Part shown: in pieces, positions 9,065 through 17,249 of the stretch
Numbering within the stretch: the first letter of the stretch is position 1
Layout of the letters: every line of letters begins with the position of its first letter
NCBI GenBank assembly: GCA_900596015.1
Contig: UVIF01000023.1
Location: 372,001-436,000 of the forward strand
DNA: 64,000 nucleotides
Origin: Pseudomonas viridiflava
GTDB taxonomy: Bacteria > Pseudomonadota > Gammaproteobacteria > Pseudomonadales > Pseudomonadaceae
Direction of reading: 5' to 3'
The notes under the pieces: model-generated
What the model was told of the DNA's origin: nothing
The model's input: the letters and a program-made list of their open reading frames with translations, nothing else
Databases searched by the model: none
Position numbers and translations under genes: made by a program

Positions 9065-10359
9065 GCCCCGGTCTTGCCCGTCGCACCGGGAACGGCGGCG
9101 CCATCCTGGCCCTGCAGATGCTGCCCGGGCGAGGTCGGCACCTTGGCGCTGTCATCGACCACTTCGACACGGCTGCCGTCGCGCAGGCGGTCGGTGCCTT
9201 CGAGCACCACCCGGTCGCCTTGCGCCAGGCCCTGTTCCACCACGGTATTGCTGCCATCGGTGGCGCCTACCTTGAGCTGGCGGATCTTGACCTTGTCGTT
9301 GCCATCCATGGCGTAGACGAAAGTGCCGTCGACGCCGTATTGAACGGCCGCCGAGGGCACCAGCACCACGCCCTTGAGGGTATCGGACAGCAGCCGCACG
9401 TTGACGAACTGGTTGGGGAACAGGGCTTCGTCCTGGTTCTCGAAGCGCGCCTTGAACTTCAGCGTCCCGGTGGTGGTGTCGATCTGGTTGTCCAGGCTGC
9501 CGAGCACACCGGTGGCTTGTTTGCGCGTGTCGCCTCGGTCCCAGGCCTCCACTGCCAGTTTCGCGCCGCTGCGATAGCGCGCCAGCACCGGGGTGAGCTG
9601 GCCTTCAGGCAGGGTGAAGGCCACGGTGATCGGCTGCACCTGAGTGATCACTACCAGCGCATTGGTGTCGTTGGCGGCCACCAGGTTGCCGATGTCCAGC
9701 TGGCGCAAGCCCAGGCGGCCGGCAATGGGCGCGCGGATGCGGGTGAAGTCCAGGTTGAGCTTGGCGTCATTGACCGCCGCCTGGTTGGTCTGGATGGTGC
9801 CCTGGTATTGGCCGACCAATGCCTGCTGGGTGTCCAGGGTCTGGCGGGCAATGCTGTCTTCGGCGAACAGGCCCTTGTAACGCTGCAGGTCGATCTGCGC
9901 GTTCTTCAGCTGTGCCTGGTTCTGCGCCAGCGTGCCTTGGGCTTGCTGCAGGGCGATTTCATAGCTGCGCGGGTCGATCTCGGCCAGCAGGTCGCCGGCC
10001 TTGACTCGCTGCCCTTCCTGGAAGTTGACCTTGATCAGTTCGCCTGCAACACGGCTGCGCACATTCACGGTATTGGTCGCTGTCACCGTACCCAGAGCCT
10101 TGTAATACACCGGGAAGTCGCCGGTGGTCACATCGGCGACCCGCACCGGGGTGGGCTCGGCCGAGCCACCGAAGCCGGGCCGCGGAGCGCTTGCGTTGCG
10201 CCCGGCGCTGGCGGGTGTGGAGGCGGCGCCATTTTCCGGAGTTTTCTTGGTCGGCCAGAACCACCAGCACAACACGGCGACAACCACCACCATCAACAAG
10301 CCGTACAGCCAGCGACGCGATTTACGGGGACCTGGGGACTGCATTGAATGATCGACCAT
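9061..10359 (-). CDS. muxA: RND efflux periplasmic adaptor (membrane fusion protein)
   Basis: The membrane fusion protein that links the MuxB/MuxC transporter to the OpmB channel. A short basic N-terminus precedes one transmembrane helix (about residues 17-35, ending CWWFWP). It lacks a lipobox, so it is an anchored rather than lipidated adaptor, as in MdtA. After a low-complexity linker come the lipoyl/barrel-sandwich halves (VNVRSRVAGELIKVNFQEGQ and IRAPIAGRLGLRQLDIG) flanking a coiled-coil hairpin, then a beta-barrel domain. The first in-frame ATG at 10359 is used; another ATG five codons later (10344) is possible, and neither has a good ribosome binding site. No regulator gene lies directly upstream; the region there is a REP cluster. 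Confidence 0.9.
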   Translation of the reverse strand: MVDHSMQSPGPRKSRRWLYGLLMVVVVAVLCWWFWPTKKTPENGAASTPASAGRNASAPRPGFGGSAEPTPVRVADVTTGDFPVYYKALGTVTATNTVNVRSRVAGELIKVNFQEGQRVKAGDLLAEIDPRSYEIALQQAQGTLAQNQAQLKNAQIDLQRYKGLFAEDSIARQTLDTQQALVGQYQGTIQTNQAAVNDAKLNLDFTRIRAPIAGRLGLRQLDIGNLVAANDTNALVVITQVQPITVAFTLPEGQLTPVLARYRSGAKLAVEAWDRGDTRKQATGVLGSLDNQIDTTTGTLKFKARFENQDEALFPNQFVNVRLLSDTLKGVVLVPSAAVQYGVDGTFVYAMDGNDKVKIRQLKVGATDGSNTVVEQGLAQGDRVVLEGTDRLRDGSRVEVVDDSAKVPTSPGQHLQGQDGAAVPGATGKTGA

Positions 10360-10690
10360 TGTGCGGGTGGGCTTCTACTTTTAGGAGGCTGAACGATAAG
10401 GAGTTGGTATGCATAAGCAAAGCGCCTTTACGGGCAATTTACCTTGGCAGGGAATGAAACGCCCTTCAGCAGCGGCGCGCGCCGCTTTAAGGCCGACGCA
10501 GGAGAATCTGACCCCGCACGGTGCCGCCGGACGCGGCTTGCGCCGCTGCTACAGGTGCGTCGTAGCCTGCGTGCCGGCCAATGCGGCGCCGGACGCGGCT
10601 TGCGCCGCTGCTACAGGTGCGTTGTAGCCCTTGTAGCAGCGGCGCGAGCCGCGTCCGGGGTCACTGCGGGCTGTCAGGTGCTGCGACGGA
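10360..10690. other. 331-base gap between muxA and tpx
   Basis: This stretch holds the muxA upstream region at its left end and a cluster of three REP-like units at its right end. A well-placed AAGGAG followed by ATG at 10409 opens a 72-codon frame on the plus strand, but that frame runs straight through the REP copies and its residues look like translated repeat, so I do not call it a gene. No convincing promoter or terminator was seen. Confidence 0.6.
10530..10655. repeat. Cluster of three REP-like units (family A)
   Basis: Three copies of the family A palindrome lie at 10530-10552, 10592-10614 (both in the GACGCGGCTTGCGCCGCTGC orientation) and 10633-10655 (reverse orientation, GTAGCAGCGGCGCGAGCCGC). 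The first two are direct repeats about 62 bases apart, and the third faces them, giving a direct-direct-inverted arrangement. The cluster sits just downstream of the tpx stop, so it may protect or terminate that transcript. Confidence 0.8.
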
Positions 10691-11191
10691 TCACTTCAGA
10701 ACAGCGAGGGCGGCCTCGTAATTGGGCTCTTGGCCGATTTCGGGGACCAGTTCGCTGTGCAGCACCTTATCGTTCTCGTCGAGGACGACGACGGCGCGTG
10801 CGGTCAGACCCTTGAGGGCACCGTCGGCAATGTCGACGCCATAGGCGTGATGGAATTCATGGGCGCGAAAAGTCGACAGGTTCTGGACGTTTTCCAGGCC
10901 TTCGGCGCCACAGAAGCGTGCCTGGGCGAATGGCAGGTCGGCAGAGATGCAGAGAATGGCGGTATTGGTCAGGTCGTTGGCCTGGGCGTTGAACTTGCGA
11001 ACGGAGGTGGCGCAGGTAGGGGTATCGATGCTTGGGAAAATGTTCAGCACCTTGCGCTTGCCGGCCAGGCTTTGCAGCGACACCTCGGCCAGGCCACCGC
11101 CGACCAGGGTGAACGCCGGCGCCTGAGCGCCGACCTGGGGAAGCTCGCCACTGACGTTGATCGCGTTGCCTTTGTGCGTCACTTGAGCCAT
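10691..11191 (-). CDS. tpx: Thiol peroxidase Tpx (atypical 2-Cys peroxiredoxin)
   Basis: A 166-residue peroxiredoxin that reduces hydrogen peroxide and alkyl hydroperoxides using thioredoxin. The peroxidatic cysteine is Cys60 in SIDTPTCATSVRKFN and the resolving cysteine is Cys94 in ARFCGAEGLENV, both in exactly the Tpx positions. The start MAQVTHKGN at 11191 is preferred over upstream in-frame starts because it matches the family N-terminus and follows a good ribosome binding site (AAGGACAAGG). Length equals the usual Tpx length. It lies downstream of a DUF1652 gene on the same strand with a 126-base gap, so it probably has its own promoter. Confidence 0.96.
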   Translation of the reverse strand: MAQVTHKGNAINVSGELPQVGAQAPAFTLVGGGLAEVSLQSLAGKRKVLNIFPSIDTPTCATSVRKFNAQANDLTNTAILCISADLPFAQARFCGAEGLENVQNLSTFRAHEFHHAYGVDIADGALKGLTARAVVVLDENDKVLHSELVPEIGQEPNYEAALAVLK

Positions 11192-11317
11192 GAGCCTTGT
11201 CCTTTTTCGGGATTGAGAAAGGACAAAGTTAACCATGAAAAGTGACGCACGGCCTATGCGAAGTGTGAAAATAAGTGTTCCGACGAGGCAACGTCGCGGA
11301 TGAGCCGAAAACGGCAA

Positions 11318-11581
11318 TCAACCGGCTCTGGCGTGGACCTCTCCCGTTGCCGGGCGTGGCTGCTCTCGCAGTTCGAGGACCAGCCTGGCGCGTTCGCGGG
11401 CGCTGGTGACTCGATCAAAGGGAATGTCCGCCTTGAAAAGCTCGACCTGGTCAGTCTGCGGATTCATCAGCTTGACGCACAGCGATTGATCGCTGGTCAA
11501 TGTGCACACGCATTTCTGCGGCAGAAACGCCTGCTCGACGATACTGCGCAGCTCCAGCGCGCTGAGTCCTGGGGGAAGCAT
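11318..11581 (-). CDS. DUF1652 family small protein
   Basis: An 87-residue protein with the pattern I associate with the Pseudomonas DUF1652 family: an N-terminal helix (LSALELRSIVEQAFLP), a cysteine-containing strand (QKCVCTLTSDQSLCVKL), a turn with MNPQTDQVELFKADIPFD, and a C-terminal helix (SARERARLVLELREQ). Function is unknown for the family. The ATG at 11581 follows AGGAGATAG at suitable spacing, supporting the start. No signal peptide or membrane segment is present, so it is probably cytoplasmic. Upstream (11650-11700) lies an imperfect inverted repeat TGCACTCGC/GCGGGTGCA that might be regulatory. Confidence 0.78.
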   Translation of the reverse strand: MLPPGLSALELRSIVEQAFLPQKCVCTLTSDQSLCVKLMNPQTDQVELFKADIPFDRVTSARERARLVLELREQPRPATGEVHARAG

Positions 11582-11835
11582 GGTCTATCTCCTGTAGAGC
11601 CTGTGATCGGCGTCCTACCCGCGGCGGACTAGGCCTCGGGACTACAGAACAGTTCGCGTTCCAAGAGATATATACCTGCACTCGCGCGGGTGCAACGGGA
11701 GTTTGCAGTTCGCCGAAGAATCAACGCAACCCGCTGAAACTCAAGAAAATAAAATAGTTGTACAGAAATTTCAAAGAAGCGTTTCAGCATCCCGAAAGCC
11801 ATACAACGCGTGCTGTCGACAGCGCAGGGCCGCTC

Positions 11836-12330
11836 TCAGTCGCGTGGCTTGGGAATCAGTCCCTGAAGCTGTTGAGCGAAGAAACCGGCGTCCAGCACGT
11901 TGGATTCTGCCTCCTTGGTGCCTCGTTCCTTGCGCCAATACCAGGCGCCATCGGCCGAGTCCTTGACGATGGAAATGCTGCCGTGGCGATCCGAGGTCAG
12001 GCCCGCGACGGCGATCACCATCGCCCCACCCTGCCCCATCACCTGCGGTACCAGCTCGACTCGACGCTGAGCAAGAATGATTGCCAGTGATTCACTGATG
12101 AAAGGCGAGTGCTCGCTGGGGTAGGTGCTGCTGGTAGCGACCCAGGGCGAACGTTCGATCGCCAGCAGTTGCCGGTCGGTAAGGGCCGCCAGCCAAGTCT
12201 CGATCTGACCGAACAGCGCCTGGATGCTGTCTTGCCAGTGTTGGCATTGGTCCTTGAACGCCTGTTGCAGGCGTTGCTGGGCTGCGGCGTGTTCCTTGAG
12301 CATGTCAGCCAGTTGCTGTACTTCGTCCAT
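11836..12330 (-). CDS. Hypothetical protein, 164 residues
   Basis: I do not recognise the family. The N-terminal ~60 residues are strongly helical and glutamine-rich with a coiled-coil look (DMLKEHAAAQQRLQQAF, then QDSIQALFGQIETWLAAL). The C-terminal part contains strands with a run of hydrophobic residues (GAMVIAVAGLTSDRHGSISIVKDS) and a tryptophan-rich WYWRKERG segment. The ATG at 12330 is preferred over a GTG three codons upstream because it has GAGGTGG at ideal distance. No signal peptide or membrane helix is seen. It is followed, after a 254-base gap, by the DUF1652 gene on the same strand. Base composition resembles its neighbours. Confidence 0.75.
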   Translation of the reverse strand: MDEVQQLADMLKEHAAAQQRLQQAFKDQCQHWQDSIQALFGQIETWLAALTDRQLLAIERSPWVATSSTYPSEHSPFISESLAIILAQRRVELVPQVMGQGGAMVIAVAGLTSDRHGSISIVKDSADGAWYWRKERGTKEAESNVLDAGFFAQQLQGLIPKPRD

Positions 12331-12418
12331 CGCGACCACCTCGGTGCGCGCCCGCCCTGGGCATGCCGTAAATCGGCAGCCACAGGTCGAGCATCGAGGG
12401 TCAGTGTAACAGGCTTGG

Positions 12419-13696
12419 TCACGCGCTCAGCGAATAGACCAAGGCCGAAATGGCCACCAGGCCAACCAGCGTCACGAATACGTTGGACAGGTGCCCGGCA
12501 TACTTGCGCATGGCTGGCACGCGCCGGATCGCGTACATCGGCATGAGGAACAGCAACGCAGCAATGACCGGCCCGCCGAAGCTCTCGATCATGCGCACGA
12601 TGTTCGGATTGAGCGTGGCCACCAGCCAGCAGACGAGCAACATGAAGAGTGCGGTAAAGCGATCCAGAGTCTTGGCATTGGGTCGACGGCCGGACTTCAG
12701 GACCAGGCCCTTGATACCTTCGCTCGCGCCGATGTAGTGGCCGAGGAACGACTTGGCGATGGCCACGATAGCGATCAGCGGCGCAGCGAACGCGATCACC
12801 GGATTGCTGAAGTGATTGGCCAGGTAGGACAGTATCGACAGGTTCTGCGCCTTGGCCTCGGCCAGTTGCTCGGGGGACAGGGTCAGCACGCAACTGAACA
12901 CGAAGAACAGCACCAGCACCACCATCAGCCCATGGGCACGCGCCAGGATCTGGCTGCTGCGCTGGTCGGCGTGCTCGCCGTAGCGGCGTTTCTGGTCCAC
13001 GGCGAAGGCCGAGATGATCGGCGAATGGTTGAAGGAAAATACCATCACCGGGATCGCCAGCCACAGGGTATGGATCAGTGCACCGGGTGCGGGCAAGTCC
13101 CCGGCGGTAGCCAGGATGCCACCATTCCAATGCGGAATCAGGTACAGCGCCAGCAACACCAGCGCGACGATGAACGGATAGACCATCAGGCTCATCGCCT
13201 TGACGATGAACCGTTCACCGCAGCGCACCACGATCAACAGACCGAGAATCAGCACCAACGCCAGCACCGCCCGCGGCGGCGTCTGCATGTGCAACTGATG
13301 CTCCATGAAACTGCCGACGGTGTTGGTCAGGCCCACGCTGTAGATCAACAAAATCGGAAAAATGGCGAAGAAATAGAGCAGAGTTATCAACGCCCCTGCC
13401 GTGAGGCCGAAGTGCTCCTCGACGACATCGGTGATATCGGTACCGGCGCGGCCGGAAAGCACGAAGCGGGTCAGGCCTTGATGCGCGTAGTAGGTCATCG
13501 GGAAAGCCAGTACGGCAAGGATGACCAGCGGCCAGAAGCCGCCGAGGCCAGCGTTGATCGGCAGAAACAAGGTACCGGCGCCGATCGCGGTGCCGAACAG
13601 GCCCAGCATCCAGGTGGTGTCGTGGCGGCTCCAGGGAGTCAGGGTGGCGGGCGCCTGGGCGTATCGTGGGTCGAGGCTGTTGGCCTGCTCGTTCAT
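12419..13696 (-). CDS. Amino-acid permease, SdaC/HAAAP family (serine-type)
   Basis: A 425-residue integral membrane protein with about eleven hydrophobic helices. The N-terminal segment WMLGLFGTAIGAGTLFLPINAGLGGFWP is the hallmark of the hydroxy/aromatic amino acid permease family, which imports serine, threonine, tryptophan or tyrosine with protons. The motif FSFNHSPIISAFAVDQKRRYG and the conserved segment AIAKSFLGHYIGASEG point to the SdaC serine-transporter branch. The start MNEQANSLD at 13696 follows GGAGA and avoids a 40-residue extension that lacks membrane or conserved sequence. Substrate is inferred from the family only; no serine deaminase gene is adjacent, which would have strengthened a serine assignment. 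Confidence 0.85.
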   Translation of the reverse strand: MNEQANSLDPRYAQAPATLTPWSRHDTTWMLGLFGTAIGAGTLFLPINAGLGGFWPLVILAVLAFPMTYYAHQGLTRFVLSGRAGTDITDVVEEHFGLTAGALITLLYFFAIFPILLIYSVGLTNTVGSFMEHQLHMQTPPRAVLALVLILGLLIVVRCGERFIVKAMSLMVYPFIVALVLLALYLIPHWNGGILATAGDLPAPGALIHTLWLAIPVMVFSFNHSPIISAFAVDQKRRYGEHADQRSSQILARAHGLMVVLVLFFVFSCVLTLSPEQLAEAKAQNLSILSYLANHFSNPVIAFAAPLIAIVAIAKSFLGHYIGASEGIKGLVLKSGRRPNAKTLDRFTALFMLLVCWLVATLNPNIVRMIESFGGPVIAALLFLMPMYAIRRVPAMRKYAGHLSNVFVTLVGLVAISALVYSLSA

Positions 13697-13897
13697 CCGG
13701 TCGAATCTCCGCTTGCCTGTGTTCAACTGATGGCCGGGAGCGGGAAAAACGTGCAGCTGGCAGCGCCCCGGCCTTGAAAAGGGGCGTGATTGTCCAAGAT
13801 TGTGCAAGGAAAGCAAAGGGTTACTCGAGCAACGGTCCGCCGATGCCTGCGTGCTGGGCGCGACTGCACCGCCTGCGCCTGGGCGACAGCGGCGGCC

Positions 13898-15856
13898 TTA
13901 CCGCGGGATGGGCTGCGCCAGCCAGCTCTCGGTGTCCTGCGCAGACATGGGCCGGGCGAAGTAATAGCCCTGGACGAACCGGCAACCCAGCGCGGCCAGC
14001 GCATGGGCTTCCTCACGGGTTTCGACACCTTCGAAGATGCAATCCAGATCCATATCCTGGGTCAGGGCAAGCAGCGATTTGACGATCTTGTAACTGGCCG
14101 GTTTCTCGTGCAGGCGCGCGACAAAGCTGCGGTCCACCTTGAGCTTGGTCAAGGCCAGTGCATGCAGATGGCTGAGGCTGGAATAGCCGGTGCCAAAATC
14201 GTCCAGCGAGATACCACAGCCCAGGGCTCGCAGCGTCGCGATCGCGTCCTGAACCAGATCCAGATCCTGCAGGGTTGCGGTTTCGGTTATTTCCAGATCG
14301 ACCCGGGCGGGGTCGAACAGGCCGCTGGCCAGCAGCTTGACGATGGCCTGCACGGCCACGGGGGAGCCGCAGTCGTGGGCCGACAGGTTGAAGGACAGCC
14401 GAATCGGCGCCGGCCAAGCGGACGCGCCCTGCAGCGCCTTGGCCAGCAATGGCAGGGTCAGGCGGTTGATCATGCCGCTGCGTTCGGCGACCGGAATGAA
14501 CTGCCCGGGCGGCACCGGCCCCAGCTCGGCGCTCTGCCAGCGCGCCAGGGCTTCGAAGGCTACGGTGGCGCCGGTCTGCAACTCGACGATGGGCTGGAAG
14601 GCGACGCTGAACTCGCGATCCAGATCGGCGCGACGCAGCGCCTGCTCGGTCAGGATTGCGCTCTGCAACTGCTTTCTGTGCAGCACCGAGAACAGCGACA
14701 TGTGGCCGACGACATGGCGCTTGCTGTGATACAGCGCGTAATCGGCGTACTCGAACAGCTCATGCGCATTCGCGGCAAGGTCCGGGAACGTGGCCACGCC
14801 CATGGAAGCACCGACCTGGATCGGCACATCGACCAACAGGTAGGGCTTGCCCAGTTCAACGCAAATGCGCTCGGCAAATGCTGAAATCTGCAGGTTCTCG
14901 CCGCAATCGGGCAGGATCAATGCGAACTCGTCGCCGCCCAGGCGAGCGACGTGAACGCCGTCCGGCAGCAAGGCAGCCAGGCGCGCACCGACTTCGGCCA
15001 ACAAGCGGTCGCCGACGCTGTGCCCGTAGAGGTCATTGACCGGTTTGAAGCCGTCGAGATCGAGAATGCCTACGCCCAGCCGTTGCCCCTGCTCCCCTGC
15101 CTGGGTCAGACAAGTGTCCAGACAGTTGAAGAACCATCGACGATTGGGCAGCCCGGTCAGGCTGTCCTTGTTCGCCAGCAGGAAGTTCTCGTCGCTCAGC
15201 GCCTCGCTGTGCGCCTGGGCATTCACCAGCCCGGTGAAGTTGCGGTAGTTGTTCTGCAGCACCACCAGCATGATGCCTGTGACCAGCATCACGTTGACGC
15301 TGGTGGCGATGAATGTCGGGTTATCGGTGGAAGCGAAAAAGGCAATGAACGCGACGTTGACCACGGCTGCGGTCATCAAAGCAGCAGAGCGCAGGTGCAT
15401 GAGGCAGAAAATGCAGCCGATCACCGTGATAGCCATGTAGAAGGCTACATGGGCCTTGGCATAGCTGTCGCCATAGGGAAACAGCGCCAGCGCCCAAACG
15501 GTGAACCCGATGGCCACGACACAACAGATACGGTTGGTCCGCGCCAGCGCCTGGGCGACTTCGACGTCGTCGGGTTGCTGCTGCCAACCGCGGCGCCAGG
15601 CCAACGCGCGCACCAGGCTGATGATGGTCAATACCAACGGTATGTGCACGGTCATCCACACGGGCGAGCTGGCCATATGAGTGAAGGCCAGCGCCCAGCT
15701 GTTGATCAGCAGAATGAAGTACATCAGGGGAATCTGCCTGGCCAGGGCCTGGTACTGGGCCGCCAGCAGGCGCGAATTGCCTTGAGGTACGCTGCACAAC
15801 CGTTTGATCAGCGTGAACAGGCCGGTGCAGGTGAAGCGTCTGGTCGTAGACATCAT
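13898..15856 (-). CDS. Membrane GGDEF-EAL c-di-GMP turnover protein
   Basis: A 652-residue protein with about five to six transmembrane helices in residues 40-205, a GGDEF domain (about 225-395) and an EAL domain (about 405-648). The cyclase motif LGGDEF is intact (306-311). The phosphodiesterase domain keeps EAL (435-437), NLSAHD, EITE, LDDFGTG (551-557), KVDRSF and FEGVET (608-613), so both halves may be active. No RxxD inhibitory site is found at the expected distance before GGDEF. The membrane region resembles an MASE-type sensor but I cannot name it. The gene follows the transporter on the same strand with a 79-base gap. Two adjacent ATG codons occur at the start, and the ribosome binding site is weak. 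Confidence 0.9.
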   Translation of the reverse strand: MMSTTRRFTCTGLFTLIKRLCSVPQGNSRLLAAQYQALARQIPLMYFILLINSWALAFTHMASSPVWMTVHIPLVLTIISLVRALAWRRGWQQQPDDVEVAQALARTNRICCVVAIGFTVWALALFPYGDSYAKAHVAFYMAITVIGCIFCLMHLRSAALMTAAVVNVAFIAFFASTDNPTFIATSVNVMLVTGIMLVVLQNNYRNFTGLVNAQAHSEALSDENFLLANKDSLTGLPNRRWFFNCLDTCLTQAGEQGQRLGVGILDLDGFKPVNDLYGHSVGDRLLAEVGARLAALLPDGVHVARLGGDEFALILPDCGENLQISAFAERICVELGKPYLLVDVPIQVGASMGVATFPDLAANAHELFEYADYALYHSKRHVVGHMSLFSVLHRKQLQSAILTEQALRRADLDREFSVAFQPIVELQTGATVAFEALARWQSAELGPVPPGQFIPVAERSGMINRLTLPLLAKALQGASAWPAPIRLSFNLSAHDCGSPVAVQAIVKLLASGLFDPARVDLEITETATLQDLDLVQDAIATLRALGCGISLDDFGTGYSSLSHLHALALTKLKVDRSFVARLHEKPASYKIVKSLLALTQDMDLDCIFEGVETREEAHALAALGCRFVQGYYFARPMSAQDTESWLAQPIPR

Positions 15857-15935
15857 GTCCGAACGTATAGGTGTAATCAGAAGTTTTCGGCCGAGCTCAG
15901 CTTTACTGTAGCCAACGGTGCATCATCGAGGCGGT

Positions 15936-17237
15936 TTATTTGCAAGCGTCTGCAGGGTCCGCAGAGGCCGCGTCCGCCTTGCCACCCAGGTACCAGCCCA
16001 CTACACCCCACAGCGCAGCGCACGCGGCGCCCACCAGTGCGATCAGCACCACGCCTTGTCCCATCAGGTCAAGCAGGCTCTTCACCCAGCCGCTGACGGC
16101 ATCGCCACCGCGGTAGACCACCGTGTCGATGAAGTTTTTCGCCTTGTATTTGGTTTCCGCGTCAAGTGGCGCGAAGAGCATTTCGCGACCAGGGCGCACG
16201 AATGCGTATTCGCCGATGCGGCGCGCGATCATCAGCCCCGCCAGCATGGCGAACCCCGGTGCCAGCGCCAATCCGACGAAGCCCAGGCAGACCAGAGCAG
16301 GCACCAGCGCCAGCAAGGTCTTCACGCCCAACCGCTGGGCCAGTCGCCCGGTGATGAACAGCTGTGCAGTGAGCGCACCGGCCTGGACCACGAAGTCGAT
16401 GATTCCAAATACCCGCACCTGTTCTTCACGACTGGGAAAACGCTCGGCGACCAGACGTGCCTGCTCGAAATAGAGAAAGGTGCTGACCGTGGCCAACAGC
16501 ACGACGAACGCGCAGATGCCCAGCAGGTAGCGCGATTGCAGCACACGCGTCAGCCCACTGAACGGGTTGCCGGCCACCGGCTTGCGTGGACTCTCGGCGT
16601 GGGCGGCACCCGGCCGCCCTGCCCCGTGTTCGGCACGCCAGCTCATCAGCCGGTGCTTGAGCACGATCGCCACGCAGAGCAGTGCCGCGGCCACCATCGA
16701 CAGCCCGCTGGCACCGATGTTGCCAACCAGCAGCGCGCTCATGGCCGGGCCTGCCAAGCCGCCGACGCTGGCTCCGGCGGCGATGAAGGCGAACAGGCGC
16801 TTGGCCTGGGCGCCATCGAACACATCGGCCATCAGGCTCCACGCCACCGAGATGACGAACAGGTTGTAGACCGAAATCCATACGTAGAACACCCGCGCCA
16901 GCCAGATGCCTTGCTCGGCCGCGGCGAAGGCTGCGGCAAACAGCAAGAGATTGCCGCCGAAGAAGCCATACACCCAGTCGATGTAGTGAAGCCTGGCTAC
17001 CCTCGAGTTGAGCCAGCCGAACAGCGGCACGGCCACCAGCATGGCCACGAAGGTGGCCGTGAACAGCCATTGCAGGTTGTCCACCCCGCCCTGGATGCCC
17101 ATGGATTCGCGGATCGGCCGAAGCATGAAATAGCCGCAGAACAGGCAGAAAAACAACGCGAACGCGGCCAGCGCTGCCTGTCCTTCATTGGGTCGGGCAT
17201 TGATCGCCTGGCGCAGACGCGCACCGATGCGGCTCAT
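15936..17237 (-). CDS. MFS-like carrier related to ATP/ADP translocases
   Basis: A 433-residue polytopic membrane protein with about eleven or twelve helices. The opening segment FFCLFCGYFMLRPIRESMG and the following VDNLQWLFTATFVAML match bacterial proteins annotated as NTP/NDP exchange (TLC) carriers; the C-terminal segment AETKYKAKNFIDTVVYRGGDAVSGW is another conserved block of that group. These bacterial homologues are widespread in free-living species where nucleotide exchange is not shown, so the substrate is open. The gene starts 12 bases after the stop of the aldo/keto reductase and is very likely co-transcribed with it. The ATG at 17235-17237 is used. Confidence 0.75.
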   Translation of the reverse strand: MSRIGARLRQAINARPNEGQAALAAFALFFCLFCGYFMLRPIRESMGIQGGVDNLQWLFTATFVAMLVAVPLFGWLNSRVARLHYIDWVYGFFGGNLLLFAAAFAAAEQGIWLARVFYVWISVYNLFVISVAWSLMADVFDGAQAKRLFAFIAAGASVGGLAGPAMSALLVGNIGASGLSMVAAALLCVAIVLKHRLMSWRAEHGAGRPGAAHAESPRKPVAGNPFSGLTRVLQSRYLLGICAFVVLLATVSTFLYFEQARLVAERFPSREEQVRVFGIIDFVVQAGALTAQLFITGRLAQRLGVKTLLALVPALVCLGFVGLALAPGFAMLAGLMIARRIGEYAFVRPGREMLFAPLDAETKYKAKNFIDTVVYRGGDAVSGWVKSLLDLMGQGVVLIALVGAACAALWGVVGWYLGGKADAASADPADACK

Positions 17238-17249
17238 GGGCGCCGCACC

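Noticed and set aside
10409..10627. A 72-codon plus-strand frame with a good AAGGAG before its ATG
   Set aside because: Most of the frame is translated REP sequence with repeated RGLRRCYRC-like stretches, and there is no sign of a protein fold. The first ~30 codons could be a leader, but I cannot support it.
10530..10655. Possible short CRISPR-like direct repeats
   Set aside because: There are only three units, each itself an imperfect palindrome, found singly and in inverted pairs elsewhere. They have no uniform spacers and no cas genes, so they are REP elements.
11677..11694. TGCACTCGC/GCGGGTGCA inverted repeat considered as a terminator
   Set aside because: It has no loop and no T-run and carries a mismatch; it is at best a weak operator and is not listed as a feature.
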